From: Candidatus Neomicrothrix sp. UBA2974
GTDB taxonomy: Bacteria; Actinomycetota; Acidimicrobiia; Acidimicrobiales; MedAcidi-G1
DNA length: 6,017 nt
Assembly (NCBI GenBank): GCA_002348705.1
Contig: DEAU01000028.1
Coordinates: 66,260 to 72,276 of the forward strand
Direction of reading: 5' to 3'
This document shows positions 1 to 5,974 of the stretch, piece by piece; the first letter of the stretch is position 1; every line of letters begins with the position of its first letter. A model generated the notes under the pieces. That model saw only the letters and a program-made list of their open reading frames with translations. It had not been told where the DNA came from and searched no databases. The position numbers and the translations under genes are program-made.

Positions 1-825
1 GGTTGCCCCAGCCTGACCAGCCGATAGCAGGTTGATAGGCATGCCGGTGCGGACCTGGGCAACCATCGAGCGAACGGCGTCTTCGGCGAAGCGAAGCGGG
101 GGGACGACGAACGTGTTGTTGGCGACGCAGAATGGGCGATCGGCGAACCCGCCGGGACGTCCACCGAGCATTTCGTCGTACATGTCGACGACCTCGTACA
201 CGTGCTCAGGTTGGAAGAAAGATGTTCCGACTGGTTTTGAAGTTCCCATGGCAATGGCATAGGCGGTGTTTACGTCGAGGTCGCGGGCCTCGACCATGTC
301 TCGGGCCACCAGCGTGCGAACGTGAAAGTGGACGTGCTCAAGGGTGTCGACGAGGCGGGCCACGTCGTAGATGTCTTGGAGGACTGATGGCCGGTGCTTG
401 CGGGTTTCATTCTCGTAGACCGAAACGGCTGCGCCGGCGGTGCCGAAGTGGACGCGGTCACCACCGACGACGATGGAGTGGTCCTCGTCAAATCCGTACC
501 AAGTGAACTCCTTGCACGCCATGCCGACCATCTCCTCGACCAGAACTCGAGGGAAGTGGAGCCGTCCATGCTCGTCGACCCATCCGCCTGCCGGGACAAC
601 CACTTCTATGAACTCCTCGATTGGTTGACCCATCCCGAACTCCTCAAGAAGGGACAGAGCGGTCTCAAAGACGGTGTGGCACTCCGAGTCACTGAGTGGC
701 TTGTAGGCGCCGCCGCCGAGGCCTGGCCGGACAGCCTTCTCGTCTTCGGTAGGGCCGGCGGTCCGGGCGGCAACGCGTGCAGCACGTCCACCGGCCCGTC
801 CGGTGCGCCGGCCCGGCGCGCTCAC
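1..825 (-). CDS. MttB-superfamily methyltransferase, N-terminal 275 residues (runs off window)
   Basis: Translating the minus strand from a GTG gives one uninterrupted frame to the window edge. The protein opens with a basic Arg/Ala-rich segment (residues 6-23), then a helix ending near LSLLEEFGMG (57-66). The order of segments that follows matches trimethylamine methyltransferase MttB and its relatives: HGRLHFPRVLVEEM (86-99), the HIGG-like VVGGDRVHFGTAG (119-131), SVLQDIYDVARLVDTLEHV (147-165), and TSKPVGTSFFQPE (195-207). The family makes (beta/alpha)8 barrels of roughly 500 residues that move a methyl group from a methylated amine or betaine to a corrinoid protein. The region that would hold pyrrolysine (in-frame TAG) in true MttB lies outside the window, so a pyrrolysine enzyme and a pyrrolysine-free betaine-type demethylase cannot be told apart. 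The start overlaps the stop of the upstream flavoprotein gene as GTGA, with AAAGG about 10 bases upstream, implying translational coupling. Family assignment is firm; substrate is unknown. Confidence 0.88.
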   Translation of the reverse strand, partial: MSAPGRRTGRAGGRAARVAARTAGPTEDEKAVRPGLGGGAYKPLSDSECHTVFETALSLLEEFGMGQPIEEFIEVVVPAGGWVDEHGRLHFPRVLVEEMVGMACKEFTWYGFDEDHSIVVGGDRVHFGTAGAAVSVYENETRKHRPSVLQDIYDVARLVDTLEHVHFHVRTLVARDMVEARDLDVNTAYAIAMGTSKPVGTSFFQPEHVYEVVDMYDEMLGGRPGGFADRPFCVANNTFVVPPLRFAEDAVRSMVAQVRTGMPINLLSAGQAGAT

Positions 826-3275
826 GTCCGCAGCCTTTCGTTGCTTGGATCGTGGGAGGGACCGTCTAACACGGTCGCGGTGTGCCGTTCGCCGAACAGG
901 GTGACTTCGAAGGTGGAGCCCGGTTCCTCGAAGGTCGGTTCGACGTAGGCGAAGGCTAGGGACTTGCCGACGGTGTGGCCCCAGGCGCCTCCAGTGGTGA
1001 TTCCGATACAACGATTGCCGCTGCCTACTGGGTCGTAGCAGGGTTCGTTGCCCCGGCAGTCGGAGTCGGTGGCGTCGACCTCGCAGTACACGAGCACCAT
1101 GTCAAGGCCTTCACCCGAGGCCTCTTGGTCTTGCCGGGCGATCGTGGCGTCTCGACCAATGAAGTCGCGTCCAGAGTCAAGATCCAGGAAGCGTTCGAGT
1201 CGAGCCTCGATAGGGGTGATTTCGGTAGTGAGCTCGGCGCCCCACGCCTTGTAGCCCTTCTCAAGGCGCATCACGTTCATTGCCATGGAGCCAAAGTGCA
1301 CCATGCCATGGGGCTCACCGGCGACGACTAACGCATCGTACAACTTGGGCATTTGGCTTAGAGGGTGGTGGAGTTCCCAGCCCAGTTCCCCGACGTAGCT
1401 GACCCTCAGGGCGGTGCATGGCACGCCGCCGATATCAATCTCTTGTGCAGTAAGCCACGGGAAGGTTTCACTAGAAAGGTCGGTGTCAGTGCAGGCGCCA
1501 AGGACGAGGCGAGCCAGTGGGCCAGTCACACTGAGGATTCCGACTTCGTTGGTTCGGTTGACAACCGTTACTTCCTCGTCGGGCATGACGTGCTGGATCA
1601 GCCAGTCGTAGTCGTGTTCGGTGCCAGCGATGGCCGAGTTCAGGTAGAAGCGACCCTTTTCTAGGCGAGTAATCGTCATCTCACATTCGATGCCTCCCAT
1701 TTCGGTCAGCATGTGTACAAGGCGGGTTCCGCCGTCACTCTTTGGGAGACGGTTAGCGGACAGACGGCTCAGCAGAGTCTCTACATCGTTACCGAAGACT
1801 TCGAACTTTGCGAACGCAGTGAGATCTGCGATACCTACTCGTTCGCGCACGCCGGCACATTCGTTAGCGACAAGTTCATGGGCGTTGGAACGGCGCCAAG
1901 AGTATTCCTCCGGTTCGCCGAAGTAACGGGGGCGTTCCCAGCCCCACACGTCCTGCCACTGTGCGCCAAGGGCATCGAGCCGTTCCGCGATTGGGGTCTG
2001 CTTTAGTGGCCTGCCGGCCGATCGGTACTCGCCGGGCATCCTCACCTGATACATCTCGTGGTATTCATCAATTGATTTGGCGATTGTGTAGTTGAGGTCG
2101 GACCAAGGACCGAAGCGGCGAGGATCCATCTCGCGCACGTTGATCTCCGTCTGGCCATGGACCATCCACTGGGCGAGGTACCTACCGGCACCAGGTCCTT
2201 GGGTGATTCCGATCGAGGCGCCGGCGCAAAGCCAGTAGTTGCGGTGGCCTGCGGCTGGGCCCATCAGGTAGCCGCCGTCGGGCGTGTGCGTGATGGGTCC
2301 ACTGACTACCTGCTTGATGCCGGCTTCACCGAAGACGGGGAATCTCTCAGCCGAGATAGCCAGCCACGGAGCGAGTTGATCGAGGTCAGGGGGGGTGAGG
2401 TGGAAGTGGAGGTTCCAGTCGATTCCCTCGATGCCGTAGGTGATTGAATCGCGAGTTTCATATGGACCGATGAGAAGGCCGTCGATCTCGCGGCGGTAGT
2501 AGCAGGAAGAGCGGGGGTCTCGTATCACGGGCATCTCGACGTCGCAGGCCTTCATTGCGTCGAGCGGTTCGGTGATCAGGTACTGGTGAATCATTGAGAC
2601 GATTGGAACGTCAATGCCTGACATGGCGCCGACTTGGGGGGCGTAGTGGCCGGCTGCGTTGACAACGTGGTCACAGGTGATTTGTTCCTGCTGGCCGTTC
2701 TTTTCGGCGGTGACCAACCAGCGTCCGTTGGGAAGCTGGGTGACATTGGAGACGAGGGTGTGCCGGGCGATCTCGGCGCCGAGCTGTCGGGCGCCGACTG
2801 CCATGGCGTTGGTGGAACCGGTGGGGTCGGACCAACCGTCGTCTGGAGTCCAGAAGCCGAGAACGACGTCGTCAATCGACTCCATGAGGGGGGCCTTAGC
2901 GCGGATGTCGTCATGGCCGATGAGGTGTGATTCGACGCCGATTGAGTCGAGCATGGCCTGGACATACCGATACCACTCGGCCTGTTCGTGGTTCACAGCG
3001 AGCCGAATAGCACCGCAGCCGTGCCAGCCGGTGGCCATGCCGGTTTCTTCTTCCAGCTCCATGTACAGCTTGGCCCCGTAGGCATGAACCTTTGCCATGT
3101 TGAGGCTGCCGATGAAGTGCGGGACGAGGCCAGCAGCGTGCCAGGTGGAGCCGGAGGTGAGCTCACCCTTTTCTATCAGCAGGGTGTCGGTCCATCCCTC
3201 GTGGGCGAGGTGGTAGAGGAGGCCGACACCCATGGCGCCGCCTCCGATGATCACGCACTGCGCGTCGTTGCGCAT
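822..3275 (-). CDS. Dimethylglycine/sarcosine dehydrogenase-like flavoprotein (DAO + GcvT-like folate domains)
   Basis: This 817-residue protein has the architecture of dimethylglycine dehydrogenase. An N-terminal FAD Rossmann motif (GGGAMGVG, 11-18) is followed by Glu35 at the end of the second strand. STWHAAGL (43-50) contains His46, aligned with the histidine that carries covalent FAD in mammalian dimethylglycine dehydrogenase. The DAO fold continues to about 370 (HTPDGGYLMGP, 330-340), then a linker domain to about 430. The GcvT-like tetrahydrofolate half (about 435-815) shows RVGIADLTAFAKFEV (479-493), SYVGELGWELHH (626-637), MRLEKGYKAWG (669-679), DFIGRDA (704-710) and KSLAFAYV (771-778). 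Known members oxidise N-methyl groups of dimethylglycine, sarcosine or related amines and pass the carbon to tetrahydrofolate. No signal peptide is seen, so it is probably cytoplasmic. Length is full for the family. The ATG has a near-perfect Shine-Dalgarno sequence. The methyltransferase gene follows directly, suggesting stepwise demethylation of one compound. Exact substrate is not determined. Confidence 0.92.
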   Translation of the reverse strand: MRNDAQCVIIGGGAMGVGLLYHLAHEGWTDTLLIEKGELTSGSTWHAAGLVPHFIGSLNMAKVHAYGAKLYMELEEETGMATGWHGCGAIRLAVNHEQAEWYRYVQAMLDSIGVESHLIGHDDIRAKAPLMESIDDVVLGFWTPDDGWSDPTGSTNAMAVGARQLGAEIARHTLVSNVTQLPNGRWLVTAEKNGQQEQITCDHVVNAAGHYAPQVGAMSGIDVPIVSMIHQYLITEPLDAMKACDVEMPVIRDPRSSCYYRREIDGLLIGPYETRDSITYGIEGIDWNLHFHLTPPDLDQLAPWLAISAERFPVFGEAGIKQVVSGPITHTPDGGYLMGPAAGHRNYWLCAGASIGITQGPGAGRYLAQWMVHGQTEINVREMDPRRFGPWSDLNYTIAKSIDEYHEMYQVRMPGEYRSAGRPLKQTPIAERLDALGAQWQDVWGWERPRYFGEPEEYSWRRSNAHELVANECAGVRERVGIADLTAFAKFEVFGNDVETLLSRLSANRLPKSDGGTRLVHMLTEMGGIECEMTITRLEKGRFYLNSAIAGTEHDYDWLIQHVMPDEEVTVVNRTNEVGILSVTGPLARLVLGACTDTDLSSETFPWLTAQEIDIGGVPCTALRVSYVGELGWELHHPLSQMPKLYDALVVAGEPHGMVHFGSMAMNVMRLEKGYKAWGAELTTEITPIEARLERFLDLDSGRDFIGRDATIARQDQEASGEGLDMVLVYCEVDATDSDCRGNEPCYDPVGSGNRCIGITTGGAWGHTVGKSLAFAYVEPTFEEPGSTFEVTLFGERHTATVLDGPSHDPSNERLRT

Positions 3276-3282
3276 GGGTGTC

Positions 3283-3291
3283 TCACCTCCT
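3283..3291 (-). promoter_or_regulatory. Strong ribosome binding site of the flavoprotein gene
   Basis: The minus strand reads AGGAGGTGA, nearly the full anti-Shine-Dalgarno complement, 7 bases before the ATG. It fixes the start of the flavoprotein and is much stronger than any site before the other genes in the window. Confidence 0.85.
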
Positions 3292-3304
3292 GAGGATTTC
3301 CACC

Positions 3305-3356
3305 TTTTGTTCCATCTAAAAGAATGTTCCGTTTAGTGGTGTCCTAACAACTTAGG
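3305..3356. promoter_or_regulatory. Candidate operator cluster: CTAA/TTAG inverted repeats and TGTTCC direct repeat
   Basis: Three repeat elements lie within about 50 bases. CCTAA-caac-TTAGG (3343-3356) is an inverted repeat with perfect 5-base arms. CTAAA (3316-3320) and TTTAG (3332-3336) form a second inverted repeat with an 11-base spacer. TGTTCC occurs twice in the same orientation (3308-3313 and 3325-3330), 17 bases apart, which is close to one and a half to two helical turns. The location, between divergent genes and 30-80 bases upstream of the flavoprotein start, suits transcription-factor binding. I do not recognise the sequence as a known regulator's consensus, and no regulator gene is in the window. 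Short arms mean chance is possible. Confidence 0.35.
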
Positions 3357-3419
3357 TCGGCTTCCGGCGACAGAATCAATTGTCGACAGGCCTTTCTAGA
3401 CTCCGCCGCCGTGGAGGAA

Positions 3420-3566
3420 ATGGCCGAATTGAGACCTGCGATCCTGAGGTCGGACGAGATTGACCCAACCACTCGTGCACCGACATCTCCCTCTGCAGGG
3501 TCGAACGGTATCTACTCGCCTGCGTGCTTCAAGAAGTTCAGGAGTTGTGAGCGTCGTGTCTCCTAA
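3420..3566 (+). CDS. Possible 48-residue small protein (unsupported by homology)
   Basis: An ATG directly after GTGGAGGAA opens a 48-codon frame ending at TAA. The spacing from GGAGG to ATG is only 2 bases, shorter than usual. A TAGACT box about 18 bases upstream of the ATG could be a -10 element. The product starts MAELRPAILRSDEID and ends with a basic, Cys-containing tail (CFKKFRSCERRVS). There is no signal peptide or membrane segment, and I recognise no family. Third-position base use is only mildly GC-rich, so it could equally be a chance frame or an upstream leader ORF. Its end lies 19 bases before the chosen start of the binding-protein gene, in a different frame, so if translated it could couple to or attenuate that gene. 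Confidence 0.2.
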   Translation: MAELRPAILRSDEIDPTTRAPTSPSAGSNGIYSPACFKKFRSCERRVS

Positions 3567-3585
3567 AGATGCAGCTAGGGGTGCG

Positions 3586-4374
3586 GTGGCCGGCCTTCCT
3601 ATGTACGACTGGCCGGAGGTTCACAACGCCGTCGACGTCCTGTGGTCGTCCATATCGGCGAGGCTAGGTGTGGCCGGGATCGATGCCCCGGCGTCGGTAT
3701 GGCGGCCTTCGGACATTGCGGACCTTTGGGACCATCCCGATCTGCTGGTCGGTGAGACCTGCGGGGTTCAGATATTCGCCGAGTACCGCGGCCGGCACGA
3801 GGTGCTCGGCGTACTTGACCATGCCGTCGACGGATGCCGTCCCGGTGAATACAGATCGGTGGTGGTAGTTCGTATCGACGACCCGGCCGATGAACTTCAC
3901 GACCTGAGGGGTCGAACGGTCGCTATCAACGAACGGCGTTCCTACTCGGGTTACGGAGTGTTGTTATCGACCATTGCCCCACTGGCGACCGACGGCCGAT
4001 TCTTTGGAGGAGTGGTCGAGACTGGCGCCCACCGATCATCGATTCGGGAGGTGGCTGAGGGGCGGGCCGACGTGGCGAGCATCGATGCAGTGTCGTGGCG
4101 GCTGGCCCTCGATCACGAGCCAGCGGTCGACGGATTGAGAATCCTCGTTTGGACTGAACCAGCTCCTGCGCCCCCAGTCGTCACTGGATGGGCCAACAGC
4201 GGGTCGAGAGAAGCGCTGGTCGCGGCAATTGGAGAAGCGTCGACACTGGTCGATCTAGAGGTCCGCGAGGCCTTACACCTCTACGGCTTTGTCCCGCGGA
4301 GGGCCTCCGACTACGACGTTTTGTTTGCCAAGCAGGCAGCCGCAGCAGCCGCTGGTTATCCGGCCGTCGCTTGA
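3586..4374 (+). CDS. PhnD-like periplasmic-binding-fold protein without signal peptide
   Basis: The 262-residue product resembles the phosphate/phosphite/phosphonate (PhnD-type) substrate-binding family. It begins at the typical first strand, AGLPMYDWPEV (2-12). Next come DLWDHPDLLVGETCGVQ (46-62), the hinge-type DGCRPGEYRSVVVVR (82-96), a domain boundary LRGRTVAINERRSYSGYG (107-124), and the ligand-loop signature ETGAHRSSIREVAEGRADVASIDAV split over 145-169. No secretion signal or lipobox precedes the fold, so it is probably cytoplasmic, unlike classical transporter binding proteins. No ABC permease or ATPase is nearby. The GTG start is chosen because the family fold begins here, AGGGG lies 4 bases upstream, and codons before it lose the GC-ending bias. 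GTG at 3547 or 3556 (AGGAG upstream) or ATG at 3601 are alternatives. The ligand is unknown; small-anion sensing or carrying is inference. It probably heads the rightward group, though the next gene has its own promoter-like box. Confidence 0.75.
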   Translation: MAGLPMYDWPEVHNAVDVLWSSISARLGVAGIDAPASVWRPSDIADLWDHPDLLVGETCGVQIFAEYRGRHEVLGVLDHAVDGCRPGEYRSVVVVRIDDPADELHDLRGRTVAINERRSYSGYGVLLSTIAPLATDGRFFGGVVETGAHRSSIREVAEGRADVASIDAVSWRLALDHEPAVDGLRILVWTEPAPAPPVVTGWANSGSREALVAAIGEASTLVDLEVREALHLYGFVPRRASDYDVLFAKQAAAAAAGYPAVA

Positions 4375-4401
4375 CTGTGTCGCCTGCGGGCCGTCCGGCT
4401 C

Positions 4402-4407
4402 TACGGT
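4402..4407 (+). promoter_or_regulatory. Candidate -10 box for a leaderless SDR transcript
   Basis: TACGGT fits the TANNNT -10 pattern of actinobacteria, and its last base is 7 bases before the ATG. A transcript would therefore start at or one base before the start codon. No Shine-Dalgarno sequence precedes this ATG, which fits leaderless translation. No -35 lies at the usual spacing; the TTGACT at 4371-4376 is about 25 bases away, which is too far. Confidence 0.35.
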
Positions 4408-4414
4408 GTGCGTT

Positions 4415-5176
4415 ATGAGTTCGCTGGAGGGTCTAACAGCGGTGGTGACTGGAGCCTCCAGCGGCATCGGAGCGGCGACAGTGGTCGCGCTGACGGACCG
4501 AGGTATGTACGTTCATGCCCTGGCCCGTCGAGCCGACCGTTTGGCCGATCTAGCTTCGGCCACGGGTTGCATGACCCATGTGGTTGACGTCCGCGACCGC
4601 GACCTACTGCGCGACCTGCTTACCGGGCTTGAAGTGGACGTGCTGGTCAACAACGCCGGCGTAGGTCGGGGCATTCACCTTTTCACCGACGCCGACCCAT
4701 CTGACCTCGACCAGACCATTGACACCAACGTTTCAGCCGTGCTGCACGCTTGTCACGCAGTCCTCCCTGGGATGGTCGCTCGGGGCCGCGGCCATCTTGT
4801 CTTGCTCGGTTCCACGGCTGGCCTGCATCCCCTGCCCGCAACCGTCTACGGAGCTTCCAAGGGGGCAATCCACATGATGACGGCCAATCTCCGTCTTGAC
4901 TTGGTGGGTACCGGAGTGCGGGTTACAGAGGTCTGCCCAGGTCGGGTGGCTACCGAATTCTACGACGCTGCCATAGATGATCCGGAGGTCCGAACCAGTT
5001 TGAAGGAGATTGGAATCAGCGAACTGGACAGTGTTGATGTTGCGGACGCCATCGCGTATGCCGTTGAAGCGCCTTGGCACGTCAACGTGACGACCATTGA
5101 ACTGCAGCCCACGGAACAGACATACGGTGGGACACACTTCGATCGTTATGAGGGTGCCGACCGGGGTGAATCGTGA
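4415..5176 (+). CDS. YdfG-like short-chain dehydrogenase/reductase, probably NADP(H)-dependent
   Basis: This 253-residue classical SDR has the cofactor motif TGASSGIG (12-19), DV at 58-59, NNAG (79-82), structural Asn105, catalytic Ser133, Tyr145 and Lys149 (YGASK), and PG at 175-176. Arg38-Arg39 after the second strand, with no acidic residue there, points to NADP(H). The middle (VLPGMVARGRGHLVLLGSTAG, split over 116-136) and the tail (HVNVTTIELQPTEQTYGG, 222-239) resemble E. coli YdfG, a 3-hydroxy-acid dehydrogenase/malonic semialdehyde reductase that also acts on serine. A hydroxy-acid or semialdehyde substrate is therefore plausible; sulfoacetaldehyde reductases belong to the same neighbourhood. 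The ATG is preferred over an upstream in-frame start at 4289 because the SDR fold begins at residue 6 and the extension would overlap the previous gene by about 86 bases. It follows that gene after 40 bases and overlaps the next by 4. The precise reaction is not assigned. Confidence 0.88.
   Translation: MSSLEGLTAVVTGASSGIGAATVVALTDRGMYVHALARRADRLADLASATGCMTHVVDVRDRDLLRDLLTGLEVDVLVNNAGVGRGIHLFTDADPSDLDQTIDTNVSAVLHACHAVLPGMVARGRGHLVLLGSTAGLHPLPATVYGASKGAIHMMTANLRLDLVGTGVRVTEVCPGRVATEFYDAAIDDPEVRTSLKEIGISELDSVDVADAIAYAVEAPWHVNVTTIELQPTEQTYGGTHFDRYEGADRGES
5163..5169 (+). promoter_or_regulatory. Ribosome binding site for the second SDR
   Basis: GGGGTGA lies inside the 3' end of the first SDR gene, 3 bases before the overlapping GTG. 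It supports this GTG over the in-frame GTG nine bases later, and supports coupled translation of the two SDRs. Confidence 0.45.
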
Positions 5177-5925
5177 CCGGCGTGCACGAGGGATCTGTAG
5201 TGGTAGTAACCGGAGGGGCGTCGGGGATGGGCGCGTCAACGGCTCGCCTTTTCGCCGCCGAGGGGGCCATTGTTGTGGTGGTCGATCGCAACCTGGAGGT
5301 AGCGGGCGAGGTGGCCGCCGAGATTGGTGGCGAAGCCCGATTCGGGGACGTGTCTGACCCAACTCTCTGCGACGAGATAATTGATGGCGTGGTCACCGAC
5401 CACGGTCGTATTGACGTGCTGGTGAATGCCGCGGGGATCATTCAGCGTGGTTCCGCCGCCGAAACCGAGGATGAGGCGTGGAACCGAACCATGACCGTCA
5501 ACGCCGGTGGTGTGTTTTTCATGTCTCGAGCTGCGGTTCGCCACATGGCTCCGCAGGGATCGGGATCTATCGTCAACTTCGGATCGATTTCCGGTGACGT
5601 CGGTGCCGGTGGTGGTGTTGCCTATTGCGCCTCGAAGGGCGCTGTCCACCAGATCACGCGAGCCATGGCCTTGGACCATGCCACCGATGGCATCCGTATC
5701 AACGCCGTGGCCCCCGGGGAGGTGGATACGCCAATGTTCTCGTCGGGTCGGGCTACTCCACCGACCGCTGCGGACCTTCAGGCCGTTGCCGACGAGTTCG
5801 TCCCCATGAAGCGATTGGCGCAGCCTGAGGAGGTTGCCCACGTAGTGGTTTTTCTCGCATCGGATGCAGCCAGCTACATGACTGGGGCCATCGTTCCCGT
5901 GGATGCCGGCTACACCTCTCGTTGA
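5173..5925 (+). CDS. FabG-like short-chain dehydrogenase/reductase, probably NAD(H)-dependent
   Basis: This 250-residue classical SDR has TGGASGMG (13-20), Asp59 in the GDVSD segment that contacts adenine in the family, NAAG (85-88), Asn110, catalytic Ser138, Tyr151 and Lys155 (YCASK), PG at 181-182, and the typical end SYMTGAIVPVDAGY (234-247). Asp38 at the tip of the second strand is the residue that binds the adenosine ribose hydroxyls and selects NAD(H) over NADP(H). It belongs to the large 3-oxoacyl-ACP-reductase-like group, whose members oxidise or reduce many alcohols and ketones. An NAD-linked catabolic dehydrogenase is more likely than fatty-acid FabG because of the cofactor residue and the catabolic neighbours. 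The GTG start overlaps the previous stop as GTGA. It looks like the last gene of the rightward group. The substrate cannot be read from the sequence. Confidence 0.88.
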   Translation: MTGVHEGSVVVVTGGASGMGASTARLFAAEGAIVVVVDRNLEVAGEVAAEIGGEARFGDVSDPTLCDEIIDGVVTDHGRIDVLVNAAGIIQRGSAAETEDEAWNRTMTVNAGGVFFMSRAAVRHMAPQGSGSIVNFGSISGDVGAGGGVAYCASKGAVHQITRAMALDHATDGIRINAVAPGEVDTPMFSSGRATPPTAADLQAVADEFVPMKRLAQPEEVAHVVVFLASDAASYMTGAIVPVDAGYTSR

Positions 5926-5962
5926 GTGTCCTGGGCATGTAGCCGCGCTGGCGGGCCGCCGT

Positions 5963-5968
5963 TAGCCT
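5963..5968 (+). promoter_or_regulatory. Candidate -10 box of the initiator tRNA gene
   Basis: TAGCCT fits TANNNT and ends 6 bases before the tRNA 5' end, which would put the transcription start at the first tRNA base. No good -35 is seen. The tRNA may instead be processed from a longer transcript, since no clear terminator separates it from the SDR gene. Confidence 0.2.
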
Positions 5969-5974
5969 CCGGTT

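Larger units (their letters stand above)
3276..3585. other. Divergent intergenic region between the two gene groups
   Basis: About 310 bases separate the divergent starts, so promoters for both directions should lie here. The left part is visibly richer in A and T than the genes and carries inverted and direct repeats (listed separately). Further right are a perfect 8-base palindrome TGTCGACA (3381-3388), a TANNNT box TAGACT on the plus strand (3397-3402) and a GGAGG (3413-3417) just before an ATG that opens a 48-codon frame. No convincing paired -35/-10 was found in either direction. A TTGTTA on the minus strand (plus-strand TAACAA, 3345-3350) is the best -35 candidate for the flavoprotein gene, but its -10 partner is poor. 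The final ~20 codons upstream of the binding-protein start are open in that frame but have A- and T-ending codons, unlike the gene itself. Confidence 0.6.

Noticed and set aside
132..506. Arginine-rich plus-strand frame of 124 codons.
   Set aside because: It is antisense to the methyltransferase and its Arg/Gly-rich composition is typical of a shifted frame in GC-rich DNA.
394..948. Open frame on the plus strand opposite the methyltransferase and flavoprotein gene ends.
   Set aside because: It lies antisense across two well-supported coding regions, gives a low-complexity product with no recognisable motif, and is explained by GC-rich codon bias.
3460..3585. N-terminal extension of the PhnD-like protein from a TTG start.
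   Set aside because: TTG without a Shine-Dalgarno sequence; the extension is basic, has no signal-peptide hydrophobic core, and its codons lack the GC-ending bias of the gene.
4289..4414. N-terminal extension of the first SDR by 42 residues.
   Set aside because: It would overlap the preceding gene by about 86 bases, and classical SDRs begin a few residues before the TGxxxGxG strand, as they do from the chosen ATG.
4733..5362. Minus-strand frame of 209 codons spanning the junction of the two SDRs.
   Set aside because: It is antisense to both SDRs, with a Pro/Arg-rich product and no ribosome site or motif.
5236..5841. Minus-strand frame of 201 codons opposite the second SDR.
   Set aside because: It is fully antisense to a complete SDR with all catalytic residues; the product has no recognisable fold.
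5942..5966. GC-rich imperfect hairpin between the last SDR and the tRNA, considered as a terminator.
   Set aside because: The best stem is interrupted, the inner arms leave almost no loop, and no T-run follows.
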